A stretch of 64,000 nt of DNA from Congeria kusceri (taxonomy: Eukaryota; Mollusca; Bivalvia; Myida; Dreissenidae): assembly GCA_027627225.1 (NCBI GenBank), contig JAPFQT010000432.1, positions 58,001 to 122,000 on the forward strand, read 5' to 3'. Within the stretch, counting starts at the first letter, position 1; each line of letters opens with the position of its first letter. This document shows positions 22,380-34,217 of this stretch, piece by piece. The translations under genes were made by a program, and so were the position numbers. A model generated the notes under the pieces. It was not told the DNA's origin. It saw only the letters and a list, made by a program, of their open reading frames with translations, and did not search any database.

Positions 22380-23080
22380 AACTGTACATTGTGAACTAAA
22401 AATATTTACTTTATCAGTCGTATTTGCAAAAAAGAGCACGAACAACTGACTTAAAATTATGAACAATCCAATTTAACTACTTATAGTATTTATAATAAAA
22501 ATGTGCAGAATGCAAAGTTGTAAAGTTATTATAATGAATAACGAATAATGTTAAATGTGCAATATAGAAAATGGCGATACCAATTTTAGTCTACATTCGC
22601 ATAATTTAAAACTAGAAAGAGGTTGATTTAATAGTACTGATAATATTATATGCAAATTATGTAACATGAGCCACAATATCACTTCATTTGTTTGTGTCAA
22701 TCATCCAGAGAGTTTGAGGGAAACATTGTATTTCAATTAATTGTTTAAACCTTATGAACTTAAAAATAGTATGTTGTCAAAAAAGTTCAGCAATCAACAA
22801 TGTATCTATATTGATGTTATGGACCACGTGCAGAAAAGTAGCTCTTACTGCTTCATAATACTATAATGGATGGTTGTACTTTTATAATATTGATATACCT
22901 AGCATGCAATTTGTATATATGATAAATACCTGTGTGTGTTTTGTGAAATATGTATACATATATGGGCTTACTCTCCCATTCGCCAAATTAACCGATGGTC
23001 TTGCATATATACTGTTAATGGCCAAATGTTGTTTGGCTCAATGCCAATGAACTTGGAATTTATATGTATACCAATTAATA
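22380..23080 (+). mobile_element. Degraded LINE 3' end
   Basis: Around 22,600-22,730 a broken frame reads HNLKLERG, then FNSTDNIICKLCNMS, then LRETL, the order of the Cys/His C-terminal region of LINE ORF2 proteins. Downstream, near 23,020-23,055, 'ggccaa...tggctcaatgccaatgaacttggaa' resembles the 3' end of the LINE relic that ends near 28,490. Stops and indels are frequent, so no ORF is annotated. Confidence 0.45.
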
Positions 23081-23789
23081 TTCGCATGTTAATGTATATT
23101 CAAATATATTTTTTGCGGTTTCCATAGTATGTTCAGTCATATTTTTGTATGACTAATGACATATTCCAGTCATCGATATTTGTGTATGACTAATGTTTAT
23201 GTTGCAATCAACAATATGATTACTGTTTGATAAATACTATCCTCTTATTTGGTTGATTTAACGGCAAGTTAAATACTCCACAATAATGACATCTTCAGTA
23301 TAAATACATTCTAAGGTAAATTCGCTTAATCATTTGCTATTGGAAGATATTTATATTTTTGAAGAGTGTTATTTTTGTTTATTTTTTTTTATTTTTTATT
23401 AATTTATTTGTTTCTATAATACATATTTCCATAGTAATATTTATGTAATGCATATAATGCCAAATATACATACGAAATTAATATACAACAAAATGTGAAC
23501 AAAATACACGAAGCAAAATATCAAATACACACAAGTACATGCATTACTGTATGAATTTTAATAAAGTGTACATAAAGATGTCATAAAAATTATATAATAA
23601 GAAAAAATATATATCTTTTAAATATAATTAAAATGTTTGGTTTTACTAATTTTGAATGTAATACTGATATTGTAACTGACAACTAGAAAAAGTTGGATTG
23701 TTGTTTATTAGAATTTTTTTTTTTTAACATATCAGCATATATGAAAATAGTAGTTTCTATCCGAAGCGGTCCCAATTTCTACAGTGATT

Positions 23790-24945
23790 TCGTACTTTTT
23801 CTTCATAAGGGCTACCTTAGCTTTAATTTTGTTTCTGTTGTTTAGATACTGAACGCAGCTTCGAACGGTGGGTTTCCTCTTTGAGTATTTCATTTTGCAT
23901 ATAAACGATTTATGGTGAAAGTGAAAACATCAACAAAAGGTTTCTCTCCAATGCAACCAAAAATGCCGTTTGTTTGTATGTATATTGAACTAGTTTTATT
24001 TACAATAAATGCTTCTAATATTATAATATTCAATGTTGCTTGACCACATGAACATTCCCAAAACAAATGGTCAACAGTTTCAATACGAGACTGACAGAAG
24101 TCACCAATAGTGTTATTATGTAAATTACACTTAATTAAATATGTATTTGTTGGAATAAATCTGAATTGAAAACTACGCAACGATGTGTAAATGATTTATT
24201 TTCAATGTTGTTGTAATTCTCGTTTTGCAGCTGAATATAATATAGTAATGCATTTGTTTTTTTTAATGTTTTTGTAAGTGTATTTGAAAGTGTTTCCACC
24301 GGAAAATGTATCTTTAATTTTTCTATGTTTTCTTCAAGTATATATTGATGTAGAATAGAGGTAATTAATGTGTTAAATTTCATTATATCTCTGTTATTGA
24401 TGTCATATCTGTATTGAAGCCTGTTAAATAGTACATTTTCTTATTTCTAAGATCATAAACATGGTGTACAAATTTAATTCCGTTTAATGACCGTACAACC
24501 TTTTGAAAAATGAAGTTTAACATTTCGCAGTTATCGATTTCTTTTTCAAAATTATATCTTTTTTATAACTGTGGTTATTTTGTTTTAATAATATACTCTT
24601 GATTTTAACAATACCATCGCAAAGGAATACATATTCTCTGTATATTTATTTCGTTTATTAAATCTTTCATTGAGTTCACTGGGAAGAATGATATTGTTTT
24701 CATAACTTTGCATTTTAAACTTCTATAATAATTTCCATTTTCCTTTGACTATATTTTTAAGGTTTAAACCTCCATTTGCGTTGTCTACATACAGTACTTT
24801 TATTTTTATTTGGTAAGGTTTAAAATCACAGATGGCGTTGACAATGATTTTGTTATATCATTTAATATTGTTATAAATGGGTTTAGAAGCACTGAAAATG
24901 GATAAATAAAGTTTGGTACTGCAAATGATTTTATCACAGTAGTTG
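23790..24945 (-). mobile_element. Degraded LINE (L1/Tx1-like) C-terminal region
   Basis: On the minus strand, 23890-24180 reads LRSFQFRFIPTNTYLIKC (start given with the family residue; the track here shows MRSF), then CNLHNNTIGDFCQSRIETVD and HLFWECSCGQATLNII: the zinc-binding region that follows the reverse transcriptase in Tx1/L1-like LINEs. Farther upstream, about 24,715-24,790, a broken frame reads YVDNANGGLNLKNIVKGKWK, also typical. Frameshifts separate the blocks. The 5' side stops near a C-run at 24,946-24,957. Confidence 0.65.
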
Positions 24946-25369
24946 CCCCCCCCCCCCATTAAAGGGGCGTATCGACGGCTAATACGGTATAATATTTTAA
25001 AAATAATTATATTTAAGAAGTATTTACTAAAAGAATGCTTAACACATAGGTCTCGTTTTTAAAACAAACAGTAAAATAATTTATTTTATAATTGTAGTAA
25101 AAACGTAGAAACTCCACGAAAACCAATTTTCGAACCAAATGCCTAAAAGTCAGAAAAATAATAAAATAAAATTTTGGGTGCAAGGTGAAGGTCGTACAGC
25201 TATGGTTAGCAATTGCTCTTAAGTATAACTTCAGTTAAGAAATTGCTTTTTTAATTTATTAATTAGGACATTTAACTTGACCTTAAGTATGTTAATGTAA
25301 TTGCAAAAGTTGTATCGGTATAGCAAAAGCTCAATCAACTATTGGGTTATTTAGCAGAAAGCATTTGAT

Positions 25370-26275
25370 CTATTTTAACTTAAGTAATGGTGACTTTGAC
25401 CCCTAAATAATACCAAACAGCGTCTCTTGATCTTGAACCCACACAAACAATATGCAATCCCATGCAGGGTCTTGCTATAATGTATCTATACATGAAGTTT
25501 TATTACAATAGTTCAATTCGTTCTTTCGTTATTGAGCCGATACCGGTTTTTTCATTTAAGTAACAGTAATCTTGACCTCCACCTATCCTATATGCAAGCC
25601 CAAGTGAAGTTTCAATATAAGGTATGTACATTTGAAGTAACGTAACAATACCTTAAGTCGTTCTTGAGCTGTGGAGTGTTATTTCTAGTAATGGAGACCT
25701 TGACCTTGACCCGCCCACTCACGCGGGGTCTCAATAAAAGGTATTTACATATGAAGTTTCATTAAAATATTTTAATTCAAGTTATTGAGTAGAAACCGTT
25801 TTTCTATTTAAGTAATTTAAGTAATGGTGACCTTGACCTCATCCACCCTATATGCAATCGCAAACGGCGAGGTCTAGATATAAGGTATATACATAAATAG
25901 CTTCATTAAAATATTTGATTTCGTTATATAGTCATTGAGCGGAAACTGTTTTACATTTTTAGTCATGGTGACCGTGACCTTGACCCCACCCACTTCATAT
26001 GCAATCCCATGCGAGGTCTCGATATAAGGTGTCTATGTATAAAGGTTCATAAAAATATTTTAATATGTTCTTAAGTTATTGAGCGGAATACTTTTTTTCT
26101 ATTTCTATTTTTATTTACGGTGACCATGACCCCACCCACCCCATATGCATACATAGATACGTATGATGTTTCATTAAAATATCTCAATTCATTTTCAAGT
26201 TATTGAGCGGTAACCATTTTCCTACTTTAAGTAACAGTGACCTTGACCTTGATCCAACCAGGAACCAATTCTTAA
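25370..26275. repeat. Tandem array of ~165-175-bp units carrying TGACCTTGACC
   Basis: About five or six units share 'gtgaccttgacc(c/t)cacccacc', 'atatgcaatcccatgcgaggtctcgatataaggt', 'atgaagtttcattaaaatattt' and 'ttattgagcggaaaccgtttttctatttaagtaatg'. The first and last units are more diverged. No coding content. Confidence 0.85.
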
Positions 26276-26639
26276 TACAGTTGATATCGAGTTATTTACA
26301 TTAAGGTCAGATATATTTTAAAACTCACTTATGTGTTAATTAATGAGTTTTCACTTCCACTGTTAAAAAAGTGGCATTCCTGCAAAAAATAATTAGTTTA
26401 ATTAAAAAAAAGTGTGTACTTGTTGTATTTATTAAACTAATTCTAATTATGTTGATTTCGCGGTATTTAGACATAGGCCAAACATATTTTTAAAGCTCAC
26501 TGATGTGTTTATTAATGACTGAAAAAATGGCATTGTCTGCAAAAAATGTGTGTTTGATATCATTGTTTAATACTTTAATACCTTTTATTTCACCATTACA
26601 TTCAATATTATTAGAGAGAAATTGCAAACTTATGACAAA
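26276..26639. other. AT-rich stretch, nothing recognised
   Basis: Two related segments (about 26,300-26,390 and 26,460-26,550) share 'ttta(a)aactcactgatgtgtt(a)ttaatga' and 'gcattcctgcaaaaaat', a local duplication. No gene seen. Confidence 0.35.
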
Positions 26640-28490
26640 TATGGAAGATGATAACGGGCAGTCTTGTCGTACATCTCTTTTTATATTGAAGCTATCTGAT
26701 GTCCGTTGTTTATAATTAAGCTATTTAAGCAAAACATTTATATCCACTGAATAAAGTTCGATCCAAAGTTTAATCTCTCGAGGCATTTAACATAAAAGTG
26801 TGACCAAGACTATCAATTATCTTTTCAAAAATCGAAAAGACAACAATCCTGGTTTGTTTGTTGAGTTTAAATAGGATATAACATCAAATATTGATCGTAA
26901 ATTTTCCCGAATATATCTGTTGTCATATGAGATTAAGAGATCAGTATATTCAATCCTGGCATGAAACCTTATCATTTCAACTAAAGATGGAATATTATTG
27001 TAAATTTAAACAAGATTTTGATTTCGAAAATTATTTATTGTGTGTAAAAAATGAAAAACATTGTACGGAATTAACTCGTTGAAGGCTGCCATCACATTCT
27101 GTTGAAATTGAAACTACAGGAAATGCAAACTATGTACACAAAATGTAGTTGAATCTGAATACCATTTTTTATTATGTTACACTGCTTATTCAGATCTTTG
27201 AAATGATTACAATATCCCATTTAATTGGCCTAATGTCACAAAATTCAAATACATAATGTTTGATAAGAGAGAAAGTAAAATAATAAATGTATCAAAGTTT
27301 ATATATAATGCAATGAATTTAATACAAAAGTTATGTTAGACATTTACCTGCTTTTTCTTATAATGCAATTTTAAATATCACTTTACAATATATACATATA
27401 CTAGGAATAATTTGTATATCACCAAGATATGGTCGAATATGTTACATGATTATCTGAATTTATCAGTATTTATACTGTGCATTCTGAAAAGGAGACTAAT
27501 TATTATAACAATGTTCGTAAATATATCATTGTTTATTATGTAGTATCTTAAAACTCTATATACAGATTTGTCAAAGCATTACCGATATCTTGCTTTACGT
27601 TTATTATACATTTTTGTTTAGTTTTAATTATGAACTCGTATATTTCTACCATTTGCTGTTGTTGTCTGATAGCACCCATTGTTTCGTTTTCGCCAATAGC
27701 GCTATTTTGAAGGGAGCACAAACGTTTTGTTCTAATGATGTATTGGCTGTACTATTTGCTGTTGTTTTTCCCTGATAGCTTTCTTTAATAGGCGCTATTC
27801 TAAGAGGAACAAAAACTTATATATACTACATTGTATGTAACGCGAATGGTAGTATGAAATACAAAAAATATCAAAAGTCACTTTCTAATGATATAATATA
27901 ACCCATCTAAACAAGTAATGAGTATTGTTGTAAATAACGTCATAATCCATATAATTATAGTGTTAATAGATTAATCTTTGTAACTACATATGTAATTAAA
28001 ATCATAGTCTAATAATGAAAATGTGATAGTCAGATATAAAAGATATGATATAATGTGTTTACACATGCATAAAGTGATTAATGTCGTAGTATATAAATAT
28101 ATTCTATATCTTACGTTAAAAAGATTTATTAATAACAGTGCAAATGTTCTACTTTGTATCATTTTTATGTATCACTGACATATATTGTAATGAGTACGTT
28201 TGCACAATTTCATCTATAATACGTGTCTTAAGCCCACAAGCAATTAGGCGAACTAATAATAGTAAAAATAAATTGCATATTAAGCTGCTTCTTCTCACTA
28301 TATATATATATATATATAGTACTTATTTAAATACCCCACATTACAATTATAACCTTGTACATTTGTTGTCTACGATTGCAAAATTCTATTTATGTTATAT
28401 GTGTCTTGGCCATAATTTAATTTAACGTATTGTAAATGGCCAAAGGCAAATGTGCCGATTAGCCAATAAACTCGGAACTGAACTGTTGTT
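26640..28490 (+). mobile_element. Degraded LINE 3' half
   Basis: A plus-strand frame near 26,930-27,080 reads RDQYIQSWHETLSFQLKM and then KFKQDFDFENYLLCVKNE. After a stop and a frameshift come CRKCKLCTQNVVESEYHF with LLCYTAYSDL, then WPNVTKFKYIMFDKRESK. This is the C-terminal, Cys/His-containing region of a LINE ORF2. A possible 3' terminus is 'ggccaaaggcaaatgtgccgattagccaataaactcgg' near 28,437-28,475, which includes AATAAA. The sequence between 27,340 and 28,430 would be 3' untranslated or unrelated AT-rich DNA. Confidence 0.6.
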
Positions 28491-29546
28491 CATAAAACCA
28501 TTTGTATCAAAGTATATCATTTGTGAAACTTTCTTAATCGGATTGCCATTGCTTTTGTTGCGATAGTGTAATCTGTGTTTAACAAACTTATCGTCGAATT
28601 AATATTGTTTTTTTCCTTGGTTTGGCAATAGTGTAATTATTCTTTGATTTTGTAAGTCTGATAAAACACCTTTCTCAAAATAATAAGAATAATTTTTTGA
28701 ATTAATAAAGTGTGGTTTTAAAATAATCCAGATTATAAACTTCTTATGCTATTATTTATGTCTGAAAATGCGATCATTATGACGCAATCGTATTCGTTTA
28801 AGTTGTCTTCACATAGTAGCTTTGCTATCGTAATTACGATTGCGGTTTTGAAAAAAAAAAATTCATCTATTTGTCCAGATATAGCTGTTTTGTATAGGTT
28901 TTCAAAGAATCGTACTTCTGCTTGTAAAATGTCGTTTTTACATTGTTATATTTCAATTGGTGAATTGTTTATTTTTTCTCGGCATTCTTTGTTCGAAATC
29001 TTTGAAAGTCTTTTTCTGTGAACGTAATTGACAAATTTCAAAAATATTTCAAATAATTTTTCTTTCAATGACTACCAAATTCATATAACATATATTTGTT
29101 AACAGACCATGTAGTCAGGGAGAGTGGCAGTTTTCCTTATATAGACATATTAAATCGAAAATTTCGGAAACTACTAGTAAATAAGACCAATAGCAAAGAA
29201 ATTTTGCAGAAAGCTTTCTTAAGTAACCATCCACTACGTAGACACCGTGTCTCTAACTAGTTTAGCTTTATGTGGCATCTACCACCGTCCAATTTCCTCT
29301 ATTTACACAGGTCCTTCAGAAGCTTTTACTTTTTATAAGTGTAATTACGTTCTTAAAAGTATGCCGAAAATGGTAAATTTAGTCTTAATAAAACGGAAAC
29401 CGAGAACGTTTGTGTATATATGGTATAGGATTAATTAAAGTTGTATTTTAATAAGGAGCAGTCTCTATGTGTATGTATTCAACACAATTACGTACAATAT
29501 CTACCTCTGATTAGTGCACTTTGCACGCCTGGATGTATATAATCGC
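28491..29546. other. AT-rich stretch before the LINE insertion
   Basis: No splice-bounded exon, repeat array or element was recognised. The open frames at 28,746 and 29,247 have no convincing protein character. Confidence 0.4.
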
Positions 29547-29562
29547 TATTAACAATATTTAG
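29547..29562. repeat. Target-site duplication, left copy
   Basis: The 16 bases tattaacaatatttag are identical to those at 35455-35470 and flank the LINE exactly. The base on each outer side differs, so the duplication ends there. Confidence 0.85.
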
Positions 29563-29941
29563 TTTAAACATATTTTATTTCTTGAACACATATATAAGTG
29601 TACAGTAAATATACAGTTACACATGAATCACGAGTTCAGAAAATGGATCAGAACGGAAGATAAAATCTTATATGGTTCTTCTCCATGTGCATGCACGTAT
29701 GTAACATTACTATTAGTGGCAGTGATGTGTTAGAATATATATACATGTATTGAAATTGATTATTAGACAGAGATATAGGATACTACATGTTGCTGGAAAA
29801 AAAAAACGCTTAGAGAGTGGGGTGGAGGGAGGATTCGACAGGGAAGAGGTTGGAACATCAGAAAGAGAAGGCATGAGAGAAAAAGGCTCGAGTAAAAAGG
29901 AACAGTTTGACATGAAGTAAGTTTTCCGCAGTGACAGAGAC
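29563..29941 (-). other. LINE 3' untranslated region
   Basis: 379 bases after the ORF2 stop. The sequence next to the stop is purine-rich on the plus strand (ggagggagg, gagagaaaaag), then AT-rich. AATAAA on the minus strand lies at 29579-29574, 11 bases before the junction, and the element ends ...atgtttaaa without a long simple repeat. Confidence 0.7.
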
Positions 29942-32900
29942 CTAGGTTTCAAATCGTTTACTAGATTTAATGTACAAATGAACTGCGTCAAAGATACGGG
30001 TGTTTTTATCATAGTCAATGTGTTCATCTCCATATAGAATAGTGTTAAGCGTTGGGAATGTCAGTGGAGATATTGAATTGATAAGAACTTCTCGTTGTTG
30101 CCTAAATAAGTTACATTCCAAGAAATAATGGAAAGCTGATTCGACTGCACCACAGGTGCATAGGGGTGATTGAACAATATTGCATATATGAAGATGTTGA
30201 TTTAATGAGCTGCAATTAGTTCTGAGTCTGGAATGGAGCATTTGTTGTCGTCTTTCACCATAGTAATATAATAAATTAGGTTTAGTATTCTCATTAACGT
30301 TAGCAAGCTTCAGTTTAAAGATGCTAAGTGAATCAGCGTTACGTATTTCTAGAGGAAGGTTATTCCATTCCATAATTGTTGAGGGTACAAATGAATTTGA
30401 ATATGTAGTTGTGCGGGTTGTCACATTTCTAATATTTGCACCATTTCGCAAGGGATAAGGGTTGTTAAATCCGACGGTATCAGGTATTATAGATTTAAGA
30501 TATGTTGGCGTTAGATTTGTGGTAATTTTATACATGAGAGTGAGTTTATGTTTTTGGCGCCGCATATGTAGTGTTTCCCACCCAACCTCTTTGTATAATT
30601 CATTGATCGAGACCAGTTTAGTGCAACCCGATACAATTCGTGCAGCTTCAGTTTGAATTTTTTCTAAATCATCTTTTTCAAATTGACAGCAATTATCAAA
30701 TACCACATCTGAGTATTCGATAATAGGTCTTATGAACGAGAAGTATATAATTTCCAGAACTTTTCTATCAAGAGTATGTTTAAGACGACGCATTATGTTC
30801 AATCGTGTCCATGCTTTGTCTTTAATATATAAAATGTGTTCGTGCCAGGAACAGTCATGAGCTAAATGGACTCCTAAATGTTTATGAACATCGACTTCTG
30901 GAATGGGTACGTTTTGCATTGTTAGGGTTGGGTGTATTGGTCTGGTTTGCTTTCTTGATATTATTAAAGATTCTGACTTTGCAGGATTAAAATTTACCAA
31001 CCATTGTTCAGCCCACGTATTTATTTGATCAATATCGGCTTGCATTATTGATGCTGTCTGTTCAGGAGAATTTACTATCATATAGAGACTTGTATCGTCT
31101 GCAAACAAGTTTACGCACGAGCGAATGTTCGTGACAATATCATTTATATAAATTAAAAACATCAACGGACCCAGAATCGAGCCTTGGGGGACACCGGCAG
31201 ATATATGTGCAAAACGAGATTCGGCGCCGGGAAGTACAACTTTTTGTTTCCTGTACGACAGGTAGTTATTTATCCATTTTAGCACGTCACCTCTGATACC
31301 AGCAGAGTGAAGTTTGTACAGTAGTCCGTTGTGCCAGACTTTATCAAAGGCCTTACTTATATCAAAGAAAACTACTCTTACTTCGAGGCCATTGTCAAGG
31401 GCTTTACAGAATTTGTCATAGATGTATGTTAGTTGATTGACGGCAGAATCGCCTGGAAGAAACCCGGACTGAGAAGGTGTAAAAAACGAGTTTCCTTGTA
31501 GAAAATTAAATATATGCTTATATATAATCCTTTCAAAAACCTTTTCAAGAGTGTTTAGCAAAGATATAGGTCGGTAGTTAGACGTCAGTGATGGGTCACC
31601 TTTTTTAAGGACGGCGCACACGAGTGCAATTTTCCACGAATCAGGCATTTTACATTGGGTAAGACTAGCATTAAAAAGATCGCAAATTGGGGTTTTTAAC
31701 TGATGCATCGATTCACGCAAGATTCGATTATCAATCCTATCAGGACCTGACGCTTTACCCAATTTCAAATTTTTAAGAGCGTCTAATACTTCGTCGGGCG
31801 TAATAACAATTGATTGGATGATATGTTCACATGAGTTATGGTTTGATGGAACTTCTTTATTTGTGTCATCTATATAAGATTGTTTAGCGAAGTATTCATT
31901 GAGCATATCAGCTTTTTCATTATCTTCTGTAATAACAGCGCCCGTTCTTTCATCACGTAGAGATGGAATAGGTTTATGTTCATTTGGCGAAAAAAATTGT
32001 CTTAAAATTTTCCACCAGTCTTTTGAGGTTCCATTAAATGATTTTATTTTTTGACTAAGATTTTCAATGTATTTTGTTTTAGCCTTACGTATAAGAGAGA
32101 CAACATTATTTCGTACAGTTCGAAATTTTGCCCAGTGAATTTGCGAGCCAGATAGTTTAGCTTTGTGATATAATCGTTTTCGTTTACGTATATTCAATTT
32201 GATGGAGTTGTTCATCCACGGAGCATCTCCTGTCCTAATACAAACATTTTTATTAGGGATTGACTTTTGTGCAGCATCAGTAATAGCGTGCGTAACGTTT
32301 TCTGTATATTTATTTATATCTTCATCTACTAGATTATCCCATATTACACCTGAAAGTAATGTTCGTAATTTTTCGTAGTCGCCTAAATCATAGCGCCATA
32401 TTGGTCGAGTAAAGCTTTTGCGAACAGGTTTATTGTGCTGGACAATGCCAAATACTGGACAATGATAACGTATGTTTTGGTTAAGGAATGGTTCGCCAGT
32501 ACCAGATGAAACAATAGAATCGGGGTTACTAACAAATATAAGATCAATCACAGATGTAGAGTGTTCTGTATAATGTGTTGGTTCGTCTATTAGCTGTGTA
32601 AAATTATTTTGAGTACATAATCCTTCAACTTTCCGCGCGGTAAGTGGTGCACGTGTGTTAAGATTGAAGTCGCCGGTAACAATTATATCATGAATGCCTG
32701 TGTCAGTGGCTAATCCAAATGAAATTTCTATAAGGTTCATATATGATGTGTCAGCGTTTGGTGGACGATACACAACTCCAAATAAAATTGATTTGTTTTT
32801 GCATAATTTTAGTTCGAGCCAAACACATTCTAGTCCGTTTGGTTCGAGGTCTTCTCTTCGTATGTATGTCAGAGATTCATTAATATAGATCGCTACTCCA

Positions 32901-33505
32901 CCGTGTGGATCTAATGGCCTATCTTTTCGGACGGGTAGGTGATAACCATGAAAAGAAATTTCGCTTGAGGAGGTTGCACTAGATAACCACGTTTCAGTAA
33001 AGCATATAACGTCGAATGAGTTCAAGCTTGAGTAAAGAAGATCTGTTTTGTTGGAAATACTTTGTACATTGTAATGGACAAATGAGAACAAATGTTTCAT
33101 AGAATTCAGGATACCAGAACTTTCTGAAACACTCACAGTAGAGGCCGAACTGATATGTGAATCAGCTGACAAAGGACCAGGGTTTGGATGTATATCTCCT
33201 GAACGGGATAGAATTATACGTAGGTATAGGCTAAACGTGAGCACGGATAATATGACAATCAACTGTATTGAGAATCTCACATTGGATTGACTGTTGTAGC
33301 TTTTGACATACGTAAAGGTATGGTGTTCGATAAATGATGATTGATTATTGGTCATCGTAATATGGTATTTAATAGATATGAAAAATAGTGTGTTAAAAAA
33401 TGTACACAGGGCAAGTAGCAAGTGTGTTAGTAAAGGAAACGCAGTTCGTGGTCTGTAAGATGACATGACAGCGTTTACACGGGGTTTGTTGTGTTTGATC
33501 ATCAT
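29942..33505 (-). CDS. LINE ORF2: endonuclease and reverse transcriptase
   Basis: 1,187 residues. Residues about 22-47 and 79-99 are hydrophobic and could be membrane or signal-like segments. GDIHPNPGP, a 2A-like motif, follows at 103-111. The APE-type endonuclease spans about 140-355: HYNVQS, CFTETWL, GVVYRPP, TGDFNLN, SVIDLIF and RYHCPV, where the Asp of the usual SDH motif is replaced by Tyr-His. The reverse transcriptase spans about 620-880: NYRPISLL, FDISKAFDKVWH, GVPQGSILGP and the FADD catalytic box (801-804). A thumb region follows, then CTCG...H...EC (1116-1131). It would nick the target and copy the element's RNA there. The start is the first of two Met codons and overlaps the stop of the small upstream ORF (ATGA). 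Confidence 0.93.
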   Translation of the reverse strand: MMIKHNKPRVNAVMSSYRPRTAFPLLTHLLLALCTFFNTLFFISIKYHITMTNNQSSFIEHHTFTYVKSYNSQSNVRFSIQLIVILSVLTFSLYLRIILSRSGDIHPNPGPLSADSHISSASTVSVSESSGILNSMKHLFSFVHYNVQSISNKTDLLYSSLNSFDVICFTETWLSSATSSSEISFHGYHLPVRKDRPLDPHGGVAIYINESLTYIRREDLEPNGLECVWLELKLCKNKSILFGVVYRPPNADTSYMNLIEISFGLATDTGIHDIIVTGDFNLNTRAPLTARKVEGLCTQNNFTQLIDEPTHYTEHSTSVIDLIFVSNPDSIVSSGTGEPFLNQNIRYHCPVFGIVQHNKPVRKSFTRPIWRYDLGDYEKLRTLLSGVIWDNLVDEDINKYTENVTHAITDAAQKSIPNKNVCIRTGDAPWMNNSIKLNIRKRKRLYHKAKLSGSQIHWAKFRTVRNNVVSLIRKAKTKYIENLSQKIKSFNGTSKDWWKILRQFFSPNEHKPIPSLRDERTGAVITEDNEKADMLNEYFAKQSYIDDTNKEVPSNHNSCEHIIQSIVITPDEVLDALKNLKLGKASGPDRIDNRILRESMHQLKTPICDLFNASLTQCKMPDSWKIALVCAVLKKGDPSLTSNYRPISLLNTLEKVFERIIYKHIFNFLQGNSFFTPSQSGFLPGDSAVNQLTYIYDKFCKALDNGLEVRVVFFDISKAFDKVWHNGLLYKLHSAGIRGDVLKWINNYLSYRKQKVVLPGAESRFAHISAGVPQGSILGPLMFLIYINDIVTNIRSCVNLFADDTSLYMIVNSPEQTASIMQADIDQINTWAEQWLVNFNPAKSESLIISRKQTRPIHPTLTMQNVPIPEVDVHKHLGVHLAHDCSWHEHILYIKDKAWTRLNIMRRLKHTLDRKVLEIIYFSFIRPIIEYSDVVFDNCCQFEKDDLEKIQTEAARIVSGCTKLVSINELYKEVGWETLHMRRQKHKLTLMYKITTNLTPTYLKSIIPDTVGFNNPYPLRNGANIRNVTTRTTTYSNSFVPSTIMEWNNLPLEIRNADSLSIFKLKLANVNENTKPNLLYYYGERRQQMLHSRLRTNCSSLNQHLHICNIVQSPLCTCGAVESAFHYFLECNLFRQQREVLINSISPLTFPTLNTILYGDEHIDYDKNTRIFDAVHLYIKSSKRFET

Positions 33506-33777
33506 GAGATGGAGCTGATGAGAACAAGGAAGGCCTGAAACACTGTCAAGTTGTCGTTGAATTTACACGAATGGGTTTTTACATAGAATAAATTGCTACC
33601 CGGATATCTGTCACGTGCAAAGCTTTTAGGGGGAGTCGGAGAAAAAGATAGAATAGAGGGAATGAATAAGAATAATAATAATAAGAAAACGAACATAAAC
33701 ATAACTAAGAGTTTAAACAGTGTCGAACTGTGGAGTTTGAATAACACACAAAGATGATCATTACATAGTTCAATCAA
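33502..33777 (-). CDS. Small hydrophobic ORF between LINE ORF1 and ORF2
   Basis: 91 codons. Residues about 22-45 (KLLVMFMFVFLLLLFLFIPS) form one strong membrane-like segment, followed by a Pro/Ser-rich and basic stretch. Its TGA (33504-33502) overlaps the ORF2 ATG (33505-33503) as ATGA, an arrangement that would suit termination-coupled re-initiation. Part of the hydrophobic run comes from a (TTATTA)-like tract, so the ORF may be accidental; no homologue is recognised. Confidence 0.4.
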   Translation of the reverse strand: MIELCNDHLCVLFKLHSSTLFKLLVMFMFVFLLLLFLFIPSILSFSPTPPKSFARDRYPGSNLFYVKTHSCKFNDNLTVFQAFLVLISSIS

Positions 33778-34217
33778 TCATGTCTAGTATACACAGGTTA
33801 TCTTGGAGTAATAAAAAAGGAAGTAGGAGATAAGAAACTGCAAACGTTGACAAAAACCCGTGTCAGAAAAGTTAAGATTGCTGACATCTTATTGTACCTA
33901 CAAGGAGAAAGAATGTAAACATGTATACGATGATTCAAAGAAATCAAATTAACGTATAAAAATGCAATTGGCTAACATGAGTACGACCATGTATACTTTT
34001 GACAATAACATTGTATTGCACAATTAAAGACAAACAAACATGATATGCAGTTGTAAAACGATACGATATGGGGCATTCACGAGGATTTGTTGGATGGTCA
34101 TTCAAGTAACCACTGAATGTGTATGTAAATAGCCTGGGGTTCGTGACAGTTATTTTAATACAACTTTCTACACCGTACAAAATAGTTCGACACAACACGG
34201 GGTTTATAGCTTTCGGT

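Noticed and set aside
24946..24957. C homopolymer
   Set aside because: No structure around it; may be a length-uncertain simple run.
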